Assembly: GCA_905250125.1 (NCBI GenBank)
Contig: CAJNOL010000072.1
Coordinates: 239,852 to 303,851 of the forward strand
Length of the DNA: 64,000 nt
Reading direction: 5' to 3'
Origin: Rotaria sordida
Lineage: Eukaryota > Rotifera > Eurotatoria > Philodinida > Philodinidae
The notes beneath the pieces were generated by a model, which was not told where the DNA came from, did not search any database, and was given only the letters and a program-made list of their open reading frames with translations. Position 1 is the first letter of the stretch. Every line of letters starts with the position of its first letter. This document shows, in pieces, positions 46,103 to 59,400 of this stretch. The position numbers and the translations under genes were made by a program.

Positions 46103-49100
46103 GATTAAATTAAATTTTTTTGATCAAAAATAACAAAAAATTAATAGTTCGTTCTATATCGTATATATTTTCCTTCAGTGCATATTTAAGATTGTTTATC
46201 TGGAATTTCAAAAACATCTTTTGAATAATAATGAAGATGAAAAATAGAACATATGAATGCACCTAGGTGTTATTTATGATATAAATACAAAAATAAGAAA
46301 AGCGAAAAATAAGAAAAAGAGGAGAGGTGGTATGTAGTACAGGGTATATGAAGCAACGAATGGAATGAAATAGATAATGAGACAATATTCGATTGACTTA
46401 TTGATTATCCAATAAGAATAGATATGTCAAGTTTTATTTAAGTTATTTATGCATTAGAAATAAATAAATGTGTTGTTATGACAATGTAATTCAAAGTACA
46501 ATTATGATGAAAAAACAAAACTTTGATTGTTTGAAACAATAGGGTTAGTCTTGGATTTTGCTGGTTAGATTATAACAATGTAAGTAGAGAATTTTTAGAT
46601 AATAATTATTTATAGAAGTAATTTTTAAAAACACGAATAGAATTTCAAGAATTTATTTTAAGAAAAAATTATTTTTGCATGTTAATATCATATGATTTTT
46701 TGTTATTTTCTGTTTGAAAAACAAATATTTGTTTATTTCATTAAAAATTTACTTTGATAAGTACAGAAGATTTCATAATACACAACACTAATAAAAATAA
46801 TAGATGTCTCACGGTGAAAGTACTCAAGCCAAGTAGGAGACGATCATCCATTAAGGACGGTCAGATATTTACTACGAATATTTTCCTTTTTTTCACACAA
46901 TTTTCAACAGAATTTCAAAGCTGAGCTCGTTTTGAAGAGAATAGTCTTAACTTGAACATGAACTGAATGAACCTGTTGAATATTAATATAGTGTTGAAAT
47001 AATTGAAGATTATGCTACATAGACAAGCTAGTGATTTTCTGAAGTAGTAATATGAACATTGTTAGATTTTCGAGTGCCATTTGTATTGCACTTCATTTTT
47101 TATTTTTATTTTTTACTGTTTTCTGCTCAATAAAAAAATAATGTATTTAAAAAAAGCAAAATATTTGCAACAGATTGGATTTTTGTTTGTTGTTTATTGA
47201 ATGTATGTTTTGTCTTTGGGGTGTGAAGGGTGTGAGTGAAGGTTAAGGTAAGACACATTCACATTCACATCCTTTTTTTGAAAATGTTTTTTTTTTACAC
47301 TGGATGTTCAAGAGGCAAGCAGGGTCAAAAAATGCGATTGTTACCTGGACTTTCTTTATGGATGATCCTTAGGCTAAACTGTACACGTAAGTAGTGTAGT
47401 CGTATGAAGAATGGCGATCATTATTCAGTAAAACAAAAAGATAATTTAAAAAAATGAATTTGAATGTTTGGAAATGTTTGCTAATAGAAAATAATTGAAG
47501 TTAAAAAAGTGAAATTACCCCTGATATTTTTTTAATGAAAGCTTTTAAAATTTGTTAAAAGGAAATCTAATTATTTTGTGCTAAAAATATCAACAATTTG
47601 TATTATTATTAAGTTAGAGTATGGTGCAAAAGTTTGGCATTGGTTGTGTTTTCAATATAACGTGACGACAACTCGACATAGAGATTTGATAGTTTTTTTT
47701 TGTTCAAAAGAGTAAAGTCTCTAATACAAAAGCTATCTAAAAATATTTCATTCAAAATACTTGTTGAAGGCTGAAAAGTTTTTAGAACATGTTTGACTGA
47801 AAAAGTCATCTGCAAGCTTCTGGAGTTTAGAAGAGAAGTTCTATTCACTAAGAAAGTTAGTCTTATTTTTCATTTTCTATCGGGTTTTGTAGAACGATGA
47901 TAGGACATTGTAAGCAGATAAAAACAAAATTTTCAAATTATTGGTTGAATTCGAAATCGACATTTTTCTAACAGTCTTTGTCAGAGAAACGTGTTTACAA
48001 GTTATAAATGATTCCAAAAAATAAGATTTTTTTCAACAATCAAAATTAGTAAAGCCCAAGTAAGAAACAGCAGAGACTTCAATTATACAGTTTCATAATG
48101 TCTGTTGAAACTTCATAAATAGTTATAAAATATTAAGAAGTCTTTGAACTATAGCATTTAATATATGCTGAAGTCTTATGGAGTCTGCTGTTTATCTTCA
48201 GGGAAACCCTATGCTCTATTTCAAATTACAGTTTACTAAGTGCTCTACAAAAATACATTGTATAAAATAGAATATGAGACCCTATGGGGAAAACTTCATT
48301 GAATATTGTAGAGGAAAAATCAAATATTTAAAAAAAAAACTATTTCCTTTGAAGCCTGTGGTTATCAGCCTTCAGTAAATATTTTTGAACAAGATATTTT
48401 TACGCAATTTTTTTGTAGTAGTTTTACTTTTTCAAACAAGAAATCTATAGAATCTCTATATCGAGTTGTTTTCATGTTATACTAAAAACAAAACTAATAC
48501 AGAACTTTTGCATTATGCGTTCAAAAATTTGAGTCAAGTTTTACTTTCCATAAATAAATTTTTTGAAAAATCTAATGTGACATTTATTCAAATAAAAGAA
48601 AAAAAAACACTTATAGCATTTTTTAAAGTACCAAATGATGAAAAGAATAGAGTACATTGTTAATACAAGAAAAAAAAAGATTGTTATTTCGATTTAAATC
48701 AACCAATAGGAAAAACGAGTCATTTTTGAAGATTACATATCATGAAATGAAGAAGAACAGAAATAAAACTTTTCCATGAAATTAATTTAAATTAATTGCT
48801 TATTAAAGTTAATCAATCACAAAAAAACTCTAGTTTTTACAGTTGACAAATAACTGGGGAAAATAAAAACATTAGCGTGCACTGTCGAAAGTGTTCTTTC
48901 TTGGTTAGTATCGTTATAAGTGCACTTGAAATAAAATATTCTTCACAATGTGTATTTTATTATTTAGATATTCTCATAGATCATTTATTCATCAGTTCAC
49001 TTTTATCATAATGGTTCTTGTCGTAGGATGTTTTTCTTTTATTCAGATATTTATGTCATAAATATAAATTTTTAATATTGTCGAGTTAAGTTTTCTTATG

Positions 49101-49501
49101 AACGTAAAATAATATTTATAAAAGTTTTAAAAATAAATTTCTACTCTTTATAAAATGATCCAATAAATTTTTAAACAGAATATTACATTATTTCAAAGTT
49201 GTAATCTATAAAAGTCGTTTATTACGTTGTGAAGTAAAAGAATCTTTTTTTTTTTTGTTATATATAATTGAATATAAACCAATTGAATGCTGACGACAAA
49301 TGTTTTTCATACAAAAAAGAAAAAAAAACAAAATTTTCTGATATTTGATGTAAGCATACTGTAGATTTGAAGTCATTCTCATATCGAATAGACTACACAA
49401 TTTTGAACATTAATACTATTGATGATTATTCCAATTGTTGTTTCTTAATATTGTTGTATTCAAAATCTAGAACATTTGAAGGGCAATTGAATTATTCTTA
49501 G
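46103..49501. other. Intergenic region with a TIR element
   Basis: No supported gene. It lies between the divergent 5' ends of S6 kinase (-) and STPG2 (+), so both promoters should be here. A family D transposon lies at 47615-48510. Short frames at 47609-47848, 48466-48663 and 49206-49400 are in, or next to, transposon ends and lack domains. Confidence 0.5.
47615..48510. mobile_element. TIR element, family D copy 1
   Basis: The left end (TGCAAAAGTTTGGCATTGGT, then TGTGTTTTCAATATAACGTG) and the reverse complement of the right end (TGCAAAAGTTCTGTATTAGT, then TTTGTTTTTAGTATAACATG) form long imperfect terminal repeats. About 200 bp match on each side, including AAAATA..TT and AAGGCTGA blocks. 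The same ends recur at 57730-58776. Internal palindrome around AACAGCAGAGACTTCA / GGAGTCTGCTGTTT (48065-48195). No transposase frame. Confidence 0.7.
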
Positions 49502-52500
49502 ATGTATGATCGAGCACCACGTTCACTTCACCTTAAGGTTGGTTGTACACCAGATCATGTTGGACCGGGTACTTATGATCATCGAAGGAAAAAAAATTCT
49601 GAAGGTTTGGTTTTTTTTATCATTACACAAAAATAATCTTTTGATTCATGTAAAATCTAAATAGAAAGTTATGCACCATTTTTATCACTTTCCAATCGTG
49701 GTGATATATTTTCCAATTATGACAATCCTGGTCCAGGTTACTATGATATTCGACATGTTCTGTCGCCAACAATAAAAGTAAGATGGAATAACTTATAAAG
49801 GTTTTTTTTTAAGCTTGTCTGACAAAGAAAAAGAAGAACATGAAAATGAATAGCTTCACTCATTTTACAAGTTTTCTTTTCTAATGAACATTATAATGAT
49901 AGGAAAAAAATTGTTTATCGTTAAAAAGACGATGATCATCATGTGTATATGAGGATGAATGTCTAAACAAAAAACAAAAGAATAGCTTGATATTTATATT
50001 CTCTTCTTCTAAAATCAAACAACATTGATCGATGATATTAGTTAATTTTCTTTTTTTTAAAATGAAAATAGCTTTATCTTGATGTTTTATTTATTTCATT
50101 TCAAGTTTTGAATAAAAAAGAAAGCTTATAGTCACGATGAATAGATAAGCAATAAATGTAAATTTGGTTTTTTATAAGTACATAAAATACGCTTTCACAT
50201 ACCATTATAATGGATGTTTTATTTATAAATAAAAAAAACTTTAGTTTCATTCGCATAAACGTTCGACTGCTTTTGCACGCATTGCTGCTCGTTTATGTTC
50301 ATCAACATTTGGTTGAAGTTCATTAATCATTTCATCCATAAGACCATAAGTTAAAGCAGGGCAATCGATAAATGGTAAAAACATATCCGGCGATTTGTAT
50401 ATATTAAAATATTTTTCAGTAAATCGTTCTAATTCATAATGTTTTTCTTCTGACCAATTAGCATAATCATTCAAATGTTTAATAAATTTCGTTATAAAAT
50501 AAGCTTTATCTTCATCGGTAACATATGAACTTTCAAGTAACATCGTTTTTAAAAATGGTAAATTCCATTCAATAGAATATCTTGAACTGTGTGGAATATG
50601 AACCACAGTAAATAAAAGTTTCAATGGATTAACTTGACGCATTACATTTGCTTTTGGTTTAATAAATATAGCTGCTGGAGAAGATGATGACTCCTCAATT
50701 TTATGTGATCTTCCATGGTTTAATTTAACAAGAAAGATCAAGATATATTGAATTATAATTATTGTTTTAAACATTATTATTGATTAAGATATTATAGAAT
50801 AGACCAGAATCGTATATGTTCTGCGTGTTCACGGCACTGATAATAAGGAATGTGTGAAAGAAGAATATGAGTGAGTTGTTTCTTCAAATTTCCGTCTTAT
50901 AAAAAAAAGCGAAAGGGCGAAAAAAAAAGGAAGAAAGAGAGGCAGAGACAGAGACAGAAAGAGAGAGAGAGAGGAATAGAGACAGACCATGATCTGTTTA
51001 TTCCTGCATATTCATTGGAGGAGGAGGTTGATTCGTAATTAATCATTAGAATACACCGATTAATCATTTTAGCTGGTATCCAAGGACACATCCGCACAGG
51101 ATTTCTTTTTTTTTCCTAACTACCTGTTCTCACATAAAGATGAACTCAAATATTCTAAATGCTTAAATTGGTAAATAGAGCGAATAATTTTCTGCATCGT
51201 TTGATCTACTGTTTTCTTCCTTTGAAAATCTGGCTTAATGTATTAACAAAAACAAAAAAAGAAGAGACTCTTTCAATATATAAAATTTAGAAAGCACAAC
51301 ACGTACAATCATTAATCAAATAATAAACATAATTATTGTTTTTTCAATATATGAGTCTGTCATAATGATATCTATTAATTTTTTTTTGAAATATATTGGT
51401 AATTCTTTACACGCAGCTTTCTATATATACTCAAGAGAAATTTTCATGCTTTTTTTAATGTTTTTTTCCTATATTTCATGTCAAAGTATTTTTAAAATAA
51501 TGAGAATATTGATGAATACAATATTGAAGAAAGTATAAAAATAATGAAAATACTTTTTTAAAAACTGATGTTGCCTGACATCAACTTGTTCTTTTCGCTC
51601 ATAGTTTGCTTATTAATGATGATGATTTCATGCCAACACATTCACGCGTATAAGTCTCAGATAATGAAATAAATAGTATATTCAAAGAAACCAAATAGGT
51701 AAACTGCTATAGACAGTGTTTTGTTCAATGTTTACAAAAAAAGAAAACGATTATTGATCTTTCTTTTTTTTTTGTTTCTCTAATTCAGGATATTATTCAA
51801 TAGACAATCTCAGGTGATAATCATCATACGATTGATTTAGCTACTTCTTGCTTTTTTCTTTATTATTATTGTTATTATTATTGTTATTATTCTTTTATTA
51901 AATATTTTCAATAAATTGTTTTCTTTGAGGGAGGAAGTACCATAGCCAATAGAGCAAGTCGTTTTGATCAGAAATCTATCGATGAAACACCAGGTATATT
52001 CTATTAACATAAACAAGATTAATAAAAATATTCTTAGGACCCGGTACTTATGAATTCAATACAAGCCAATCACCTCGTTCAGTTACCGTTGATAATATCA
52101 AAGCAAGCCATCATTAAAATATTTTTTTGATTAATATCCGGCATTCATAATTTATGTTTTTTTCTTTTTCTACATAAATAGCATCCACGTCAGCATACGT
52201 TTGCATATAATCGTAAATCATTACCTCCTTCAATTCCTGATCCAAAATATGCTTACGGTTTTGAAGAAGATGATGTAGGAAAACTTATTCCACAACATCC
52301 ACCTGATCGAGATGACAGTTTAGGTCCTGCTTTTTATAATGCATCAGTATCGGTATGTTTCTTTTATGATTTAATTGTGTTTTTATATGAAAAAATAAAA
52401 CATTTAGGTAGAAAATGATTCATCTAGATTTTATCATGGTACTCATTTTGGTAAATATTCAAGTAAACGTACAGATTTTTCTGGAAAATCAGGTCCTGGT

Positions 52501-53955
52501 CCAGGTGAATATGATCCAAATAATTCAGTTAAACTTGAAGTTCAACATATGAATATGAAAACATTGGATAGACGACCAGAATTACAAGTGCCACGATATC
52601 CTGATGTTATGCTCAAAACAGTGACTAAAGAGGTAATGATAAACAATAACAAAGAAAAGAAAACAGAAATTTTTCTTTTTTTTCGAATTTATTTAATATC
52701 TAGAGTCTTCCAGGACCTGGTCGATATTCAATAAAACGTGACCTTGATCCTCAACCATCAAATACTGAAATAACAGGCATTGATTTTGAACGACCACCAT
52801 TTGGTTCACAAACAAAAGTAATTTCAAAAAAACAAAAGACATCCTTAATTGAAATAAAAATAATCTTTAATTGTTGTTTTTTTTTTTGAATAGCGTTTTT
52901 ATAGTTTTACATCTGACGCTCCCGGTCCTGCAAGCTATAATGATCAAGTCGTAACAGCATTTAATGCTATTCTAACAAAACCAACAAGTTTTAAACGAAC
53001 ACCATTTAATCAAACAGCAGCTCGATTTATTTCATTTGATTATAAATCAGCAAGTGTACCAGGTCCTGGTCAATATCGTATACCTGGTTTTGCTGATGAA
53101 AATTTACGACGAGCAGTTGTTGAAGGTGGAAAAAAACCACCATTTAATGTTACTTCAATGCGTAATTTACCTATAACACGCAAAGATGATTATAATACAC
53201 CAGGTAGAATCTCATACTTTGTTTTTTTTTTGAATTATAATAATAATAAATTATTCATCAAAAATCAAAGGTCCTAGTAGTTATGATATTAAAAGTCAAC
53301 CATTTAAATCAAAAACTGAACATCCATCAGCCAATTTTATTTCTAGTTCTGCTAGAGAACCTCTTATTGAAGTAAAAATCTTATTTTATTGATTTTCCTG
53401 CATTATATTTTTGCTTTTTTATTACTTTCAAAGGATATACCTGGTCCAACAGCATATGATGTTCCACGTGCTTATCATGCATTAATATCTCAACATCGAA
53501 AATCACCACGTTCACAAAATGCTCGTCAACGGCATAGTCAATTTTTAAGTGCTGCCAAACGAACATTTGCTGGTGAAATATCAAGTGATACGCCTGGACC
53601 AGGTGCATATGATAGTTTTATTAATTCACATACACATGGTTATGCACCTGTACGTGCTCCTCGTTTTTATCATGATGTTCCTAAAATGCCCGGTCCTGCT
53701 GATTATGAAGTAAGAAATGAACAAAATAAATACATACTCAAAATTACCTTATGTTCTCTTTATTTTTAGTTATCACCACTTTTTGAAGACACTGTTCTTC
53801 GTGGAACATTTAATTCAACATTAAATAATCCTATTTTAGCTAAATCACAAAGTCGTGCCTTAAGAGAGGAAAAAGCAGCTGTTATGGAAAACACTTCCGT
53901 TCCGTCATTCCCAATTCCAGGTGACACTAGTGGTGGCGTAGTTATACATTCATAA
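49502..53955 (+). CDS. STPG2: Sperm-tail PG-rich repeat-containing protein 2
   Basis: Eleven exons: 49502-49604, 49665-49777, 51930-51993, 52038-52102, 52182-52352, 52408-52632, 52704-52817, 52894-53203, 53271-53371, 53434-53709 and 53770-53955. They give 575 aa. The first residues MYDRAPR and the later SYAPFLSL match the STPG2 N-terminus. About eleven PG-rich repeats follow, for example GPGTYD, NPGPGYYD, TPGPGTYE, GPGPGEYD, LPGPGRYS, APGPASYN, VPGPGQYR, TPGPSSYD, IPGPTAYD, TPGPGAYD and MPGPADYE. Family members are axonemal/ciliary, many of them microtubule-inner or doublet-associated proteins; in a rotifer without males this would point to cilia. Introns are 44-80 bp except intron 2 (2,152 bp), which contains another gene on the opposite strand. 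The exon 4/5 junction needs either a GC donor (52103) or a shorter exon 4 with GT at 52088. Confidence 0.93.
50247..50774 (-). CDS. Secreted protein of unknown family, nested in STPG2 intron 2
   Basis: A single open exon of 175 aa, antisense to STPG2. Residues 1-21 form a strong signal peptide (FKTIIIIQYILIFLVKLNHG). The mature part is globular in composition and predicted mainly helical: LKLLFTVVHIPHSSRYSIEW, LESSYVTDEDKAYFITKFIK, ANWSEEKHYELERFTEKYFN, MFLPFIDCPALTYGLMDEMI, then a basic AAMRAKAVERLCE end. Two Cys (in FIDCPAL and RLCE) could form a disulfide. I recognise no family. Codon use matches its neighbours. The size and clean signal peptide make a chance frame unlikely. Confidence 0.7.
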   Translation of the reverse strand: MFKTIIIIQYILIFLVKLNHGRSHKIEESSSSPAAIFIKPKANVMRQVNPLKLLFTVVHIPHSSRYSIEWNLPFLKTMLLESSYVTDEDKAYFITKFIKHLNDYANWSEEKHYELERFTEKYFNIYKSPDMFLPFIDCPALTYGLMDEMINELQPNVDEHKRAAMRAKAVERLCE

Positions 53956-54351
53956 AAATAGACTGAATAAATAATAAGATATTTTTTTTATTTTTCTTGT
54001 ATAGAATTTATTAAACAAATAAAGGAAAATTAATATAGAAAATCATCTTATAATACTTTGGTTCACAATACTATTTTTCTATAATAAGTTAATATTAATT
54101 CTTCATTTTTTCATTACTTTTCAAACGCATCTACTTGATTGTAAATGTTCATTTTTAATGTGACAACAAACAAAGTTCATATTTCAGAAGTATATTTGTT
54201 TCCAATAGACGGTATTTTCCTTTTTTCTTCTTTCATTCAATAAACTAATATCACATATAATGAAAACAACTTTCTCTACTATGACCCAAAGTATAACTAA
54301 TATTCATTCTATTTCTTGAACATAGATTAATACTATTTTATTTGTATTTTG
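53956..54351. other. STPG2 3' flank
   Basis: AT-rich sequence after the STPG2 stop. Presumably 3'UTR; nothing else seen. Confidence 0.5.
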
Positions 54352-55190
54352 CTACCGACTTCCTCTCGTTGAAGACTCATAAGTGTTGCTATTATTAATT
54401 ACGTCCGTACTAACTAATTTATATCCGGTTGACTGAATCTTGGATAAGACATGCAAGTGTCGACACAAAGATGATAAGGTTTTGTGACACTCACCTACAT
54501 TTCCGAAGAAAATAGTGATTGTAAGGGTCAAATCAAAGTTTTGCGTCTGTCCACTCATCGCCATTATAGATCTTAGCAACTAAAAACAATAGACATTAGA
54601 CTTCTTTCCAACAGTTCTTAGTAACAAAAATAAATAAGGTGATGCATGCCATTAGAAACAAGGCTTAGACCGTTCTAGAACATGCGAAAAACTCAAGGTG
54701 TCAACGATAATGAACAGTAATGCATTGATTTGCCACGTGATCAATATAAAAAATGTGAATTGATGAAGTTATACCTTTCGAAAATAATCAATATCACTAT
54801 TTGTAAGCTTATCAAGATATATAATAGTGTGTTGAGATCTGCTATAGATATAATGGATATATACAACAATGTTAAATTAAGAACAACAGAATATGAAAAA
54901 GAAAAATAACGAACGAATAGCAACAAGATCAACAAAAAACTAGATCGCCAGTAAAAAAAAACTTCTGTTCGAAATGCGGAAGTCATTTTTTGACGATAGA
55001 TCATCCGTAAAAACTAATTATTGTCTGTTAGAGACTTTTCATGCTATGTATTTTGTACTAATATCTATCACGAAGCTAATGGACCCATGTGAGTTTCACA
55101 TTTCAACGCCAAAAGGGGTTAAGTTAAGAAGATTTTCTGTCACATGTCCATCATCATCAATCAATATATTAAGAATATATTTATGAAGTG
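54352..55190 (-). pseudogene. Broken coding remnant, family not recognised
   Basis: An open block at 54580-54352 follows a good acceptor (TTGTTTTTAG) and reads SIMAMSGQTQNFDLTLTITI, FFGNVGECHKTLSSLCRHLH, VLSKIQSTGYKLVSTDV to a stop. Upstream on the same strand, 55190-54960 reads LHKYILNILIDDDGHVTENL and LNLTPFGVEM, then a stop, NSHGSISFVIDISTKYIA, then another stop. The blocks have a coding look but contain in-frame stops. An intact gene with unusual exons is possible but less likely. Confidence 0.4.
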
Positions 55191-55466
55191 CATTAAATGT
55201 CATAGACATTTACAGTTTACGTCTGAAATATTTCTCGTTATTCTATAAATGACATAAATTCTTGTCAACTAGATTCCGGAGTTTTACTTTACAGACAATT
55301 TCGATAATTAATTAGAATGACAAAGTAACTCATCATGACCTTTTTTTAGAAATTGCAACATGCATATCATGATGATACACCCACTCTTTGTTAATAAGAA
55401 CAAAAAAGTATTTCCTATATCTTTAATTTTTGATTTATTTTATCAAAAAACAAAGAGAAGTTACTA

Positions 55467-56222
55467 TTAACAACCAAAATGATAAACAAGTCCATCTAAA
55501 TATGCATCAACTTTTAAATGAGGTAAATTTAACATAACTAATTCAACATTAGCTTCATCAAACATTTGCATTGTTATATCATCATGACCAAGCCATTTTT
55601 CTCGTTTAATCATCGTACTTAATTTATAAAATTGTTCATGAACATAAATTTTTTTAATACCACTTTGTATAATAGCACTGGAAAAAAAAACTGTAAAATG
55701 ATTTAAAATAGTAATGAAAAAAATTTTTACCGAGCACAATCTACACAAGGTAACGCTTGAACATATAATGTAGCTCCTTCAGTTCGTATTCCATGTCGTG
55801 CAGCTGTAAAAATTGCATTACGTTCTGCATGTTCAAAATACATATATTTCGTAGGTCGTTCAAATCGATTCGGTAAATCTTGGACTCCTAATAATAACAA
55901 CAAAAAAAGAATTATAAAAATAAATCATATGTTTGAATCACATATATTCACCTTCAGGTATTCCATTATATCCTGATATAAGATCACGTCGATCACGCAC
56001 AAGAACAGCACCTATTTTCGTTCGAGGATCTTTTGATTTTTTTGCTAGAAAAATCACAACAATTTGTTTTTGTTTATTCTAACTGAATTATTATTTTTTT
56101 ATCTAACCTGTTAAATAAACTTTAAGCATAAAAAACTCATCCCAATTTGGTGGTCGGTAATTATCAAATGGTACACCTTGTGGTAAAGCTTTATATAATA
56201 CATCTTGTGCTTGTCCATTCAT
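55467..56222 (-). CDS. dCMP/cytidylate-type deaminase, bacterial-like
   Basis: Four exons, 56222-56108, 56044-55952, 55887-55731 and 55677-55467, 191 aa. Zinc-dependent nucleotide deaminase: zinc ligands and the catalytic Glu are in FEHAERNAI (HAE) and ALPCVDCARAIIQSGI (PCxxC). The N-terminal half reads WDEFFMLKVYLTAKKSKDPR, TKIGAVLVRDRRDLISGYNG. The HAERNAI..AARHG motif and the GYNGIPEGV loop resemble bacterial ComEB-like dCMP deaminases more than animal DCTD, which has HAELNAI. The expected reaction is dCMP to dUMP, feeding thymidylate synthesis in the cytosol. The short C-terminal extension (NLPHLKVDAYLDGLVYHFGC) is unusual. Introns show it is resident in the nuclear genome. The start is the first ATG. 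Confidence 0.88.
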
Positions 56223-56433
56223 TTTCTTTTTTAAATTCAACTTAATCTGTAATCTATATCTTTCTCTATGTTTGTATCTCACATTATCTTCATCATTTAT
56301 ATAGATATGTATATTGAATACGTGACTATTATTAAGAGCAAAAAAAAAATCATTTTTATTGTTTTCTTTTTATGCATTGTTCACATGCCAAACGGACGAG
56401 ATAGGACAGAAAAAAAAACACAAAAGAATAAAG

Positions 56434-59400
56434 TTAATCGTCTGAAAAATATTCTGCATCATCGTCTACTTTTGATGGTGATGAGCTTATCGTATTTGTA
56501 TTATTTGTTGATGTTTTTTTCTTTTGAAGTGATTTATCTATTATGGTTCCCATAGTAATTGTTTTTGTTGATCCTTAAAAAAGGATAGAAGATAAATATT
56601 GAAAAGAATATTAAAAACAAACCTTGATCTAATGGAACTACAGTCGATGATATTAATTGCACATAAGCTTCAGGTACAAGACCTGATCTATCACGTCCTT
56701 TAGCAATAAGCCAACCTTCATATTCGGGTTTCGATTCTATAAATATTTTATCATCTTTTCGTACAGACATTTCATCTTCATTTGTTCCTTCAAAATCGTA
56801 TAAGACAATTGCTTGACATGGAAATGTTGGTGTTAAAACTATATTTGTTGGTGAAGTATCATTCTTGAAAAATTTCATTTTAAAAATTAATAATTTTTAT
56901 TGAAAGTGATATACCTCATTTGGACTAGTTGATATTGTATTATCAACCACTGGATTTTCCTAGGTAAGAAAAAAAAAGTCTTATTAAAAAAATTAATTAT
57001 AACATAAATAAATCATAGAAGGTTGAGAATATCATAAATTTTCATAGAAAGAAAATTTAATTAGATATCGAATTGAAATAGAAGAGAATTATAGCAAATG
57101 AGATCAATTATAATTTTTTTATTCTACTCAATATTTAGTTCAAAGAGTATCGAGTATGTCATGATGATTTTGAGTTCTTTTTATTTTCGAGGCTAATTTT
57201 TAAAAAGTTTAAGGAAATAGGATGTTTCTATTTAATAAAATTATCACATGATGTTCGACTATTTCATATTAAATATCATCATAGACTAGAATACTTCCGT
57301 TTTATCCAATTTTCATTGATTATCCTTAAAATTTAAAGATGATATGAATTTCAACTTAATCAAAAATTTTAAATAATCCTAACCGTTTTCGAACCAGAAA
57401 TAAACGGTCTTAGACCACCTATTATTTTCGATGTAGTACGATTTGATGTTGGTATTGTTTTAATATTAGGTACTAATGTTTCTAAACACATAGAAATTCA
57501 TATTAATCATATATATAAAATTTCTATTATATATTTGTTTTTACCTAATGTATCAATTATAAATGAAGCCACTGATTTTCGCATCTAGAAAGAAAAAAAC
57601 CAATATAAATCGATATAGAGTATAAAGATATTTCAAACCTCCATTCGTTTAAGTCGAATTTTTGATGTATCCATTCTCGAATCCTAATTTAATTCAAGAA
57701 AAAAAAGTTATTATAAAAATGATATATAATGGATGATTCAAATGTTCTGCATTAGTTTTGTTTTTTAGTATAGCGTGACAAGAACTCTTCATAAAAGTTC
57801 GATAGTTTTCGTGGTAGAAAGAGTAAATAGTCTATTACTAAGCTGTGCAAAAAATATTCCATTTAAAATACTTATCGAAAGCTTACAAGTTTTAACCCTA
57901 ACATAACCAACTTTAGAACTACCACTAGTTGTCTACACGTGATCCGTATCGACCTCAACCAATAGAAATAAATATAATACAGAAACTTATTACTAATTTA
58001 ACATGGGCAAGTGAAGATTTGATTTCAAAAAGAATAAATAGAAAAGTAGTTAGTTTGAGCTATATCTTTTTTCTCATTGTCTTATCATTTTCTATTTTTT
58101 CAGACATTTAAATTCATACATCACTATTCAGTATTCACATGTCGTTTGAATTGCTCTACACAAGAAGAATAATTGCGTATAATTGACTGATGTTATCAAT
58201 GTATTATGCTAAGTGTCCACAACACATACTTAAAAGGACATGGTTTAATTAAATATTATAAATACATGACTAGTGATGTCAAAACACTTCCGTTATCTAT
58301 AGAAAACAGCCCTATTAAAAAACTTGATTTTCCCATAATGACGTACTCATGTAGACGACCCATTAAACTCTACTTGGACATAAAATATGAGGTTTTGACT
58401 AATTCCGATTGCTGGAAAAAATCTTATTTTTCGTAATCACTTATTAGTTATGAATACCTATCGCTAGCAAAGGCTATTAGAAAAATGTCGATTTCGAATT
58501 CAACCAATAAATTGAAAATTTTATTTTTACATATTTACAATGTCCTATTGTTGTGCTATAAAATCCTATACAAGACGGAGAATAGGACTACCTTTCTTAG
58601 TGAATGAAGGTTTTCTTCTAAAGAACTTTTCCGCTTTCGATCATTATTTCAAACAAGATATTTTTATATAACTTCGCAGTTTCCAATAAGAAAATTATCG
58701 AGTTTTCATGATGAGTTGTTATTATGCTATATTGAAAAAACAAACTGAATGCAGAACTTTTACACTGTCTATTCGAAAATATCTTTGTATATACTTTATT
58801 CTGTTGTGCACTAAGTACTGAACTTTCTAATGCTAATTGAATTTGTTGATCAGCATCACGTAAATCATTTACGGCTGATGTATAACATGATGTAAGTTGT
58901 CCTTGATGTTTATCTTCAATATTAATCTGATCACTCTTAAATAATAAATACAAAAAAAGAAAACCTTGATAATAAATACATAAAAATCTTCTTATCTTAC
59001 TTGATGAGTTAAAAGAATTAATGGATAATTTTGAAATGTTTTAGGTAATAAACGTCGTTTTTGTTCATCACCATCCTATGTGATAAAAAGAAAAACAAAA
59101 TAGGATTATATTATTAATATATTCTAATTACTTCAACAGCTGCATGTATTGCACGTTGAAGTGTCTCACGAAGACGTTTATATTCACTATAAACAAGATC
59201 ATCGAGTATTTGTTCAATTTGTGGAAAAAGATCACACACAAGTAACTAAATAAAATAATACAAAAATTAAATAAATTAATCAAATTAATTTATACTTTAT
59301 CTAAATCAACAATAAATTGTTCAATATAAAATTTTAATGCATAATTCATTTGTTGAACATGTAAAATATACATATTTCGTGTATCAACAACAGACGTTTC

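Noticed and set aside
53381..53608. 75-codon minus-strand frame
   Set aside because: Antisense shadow of STPG2 exon 10.
57929..58436. Two plus-strand frames considered as transposase remnants
   Set aside because: No DDE/D-type motifs; they sit inside the family D element and look like chance frames.
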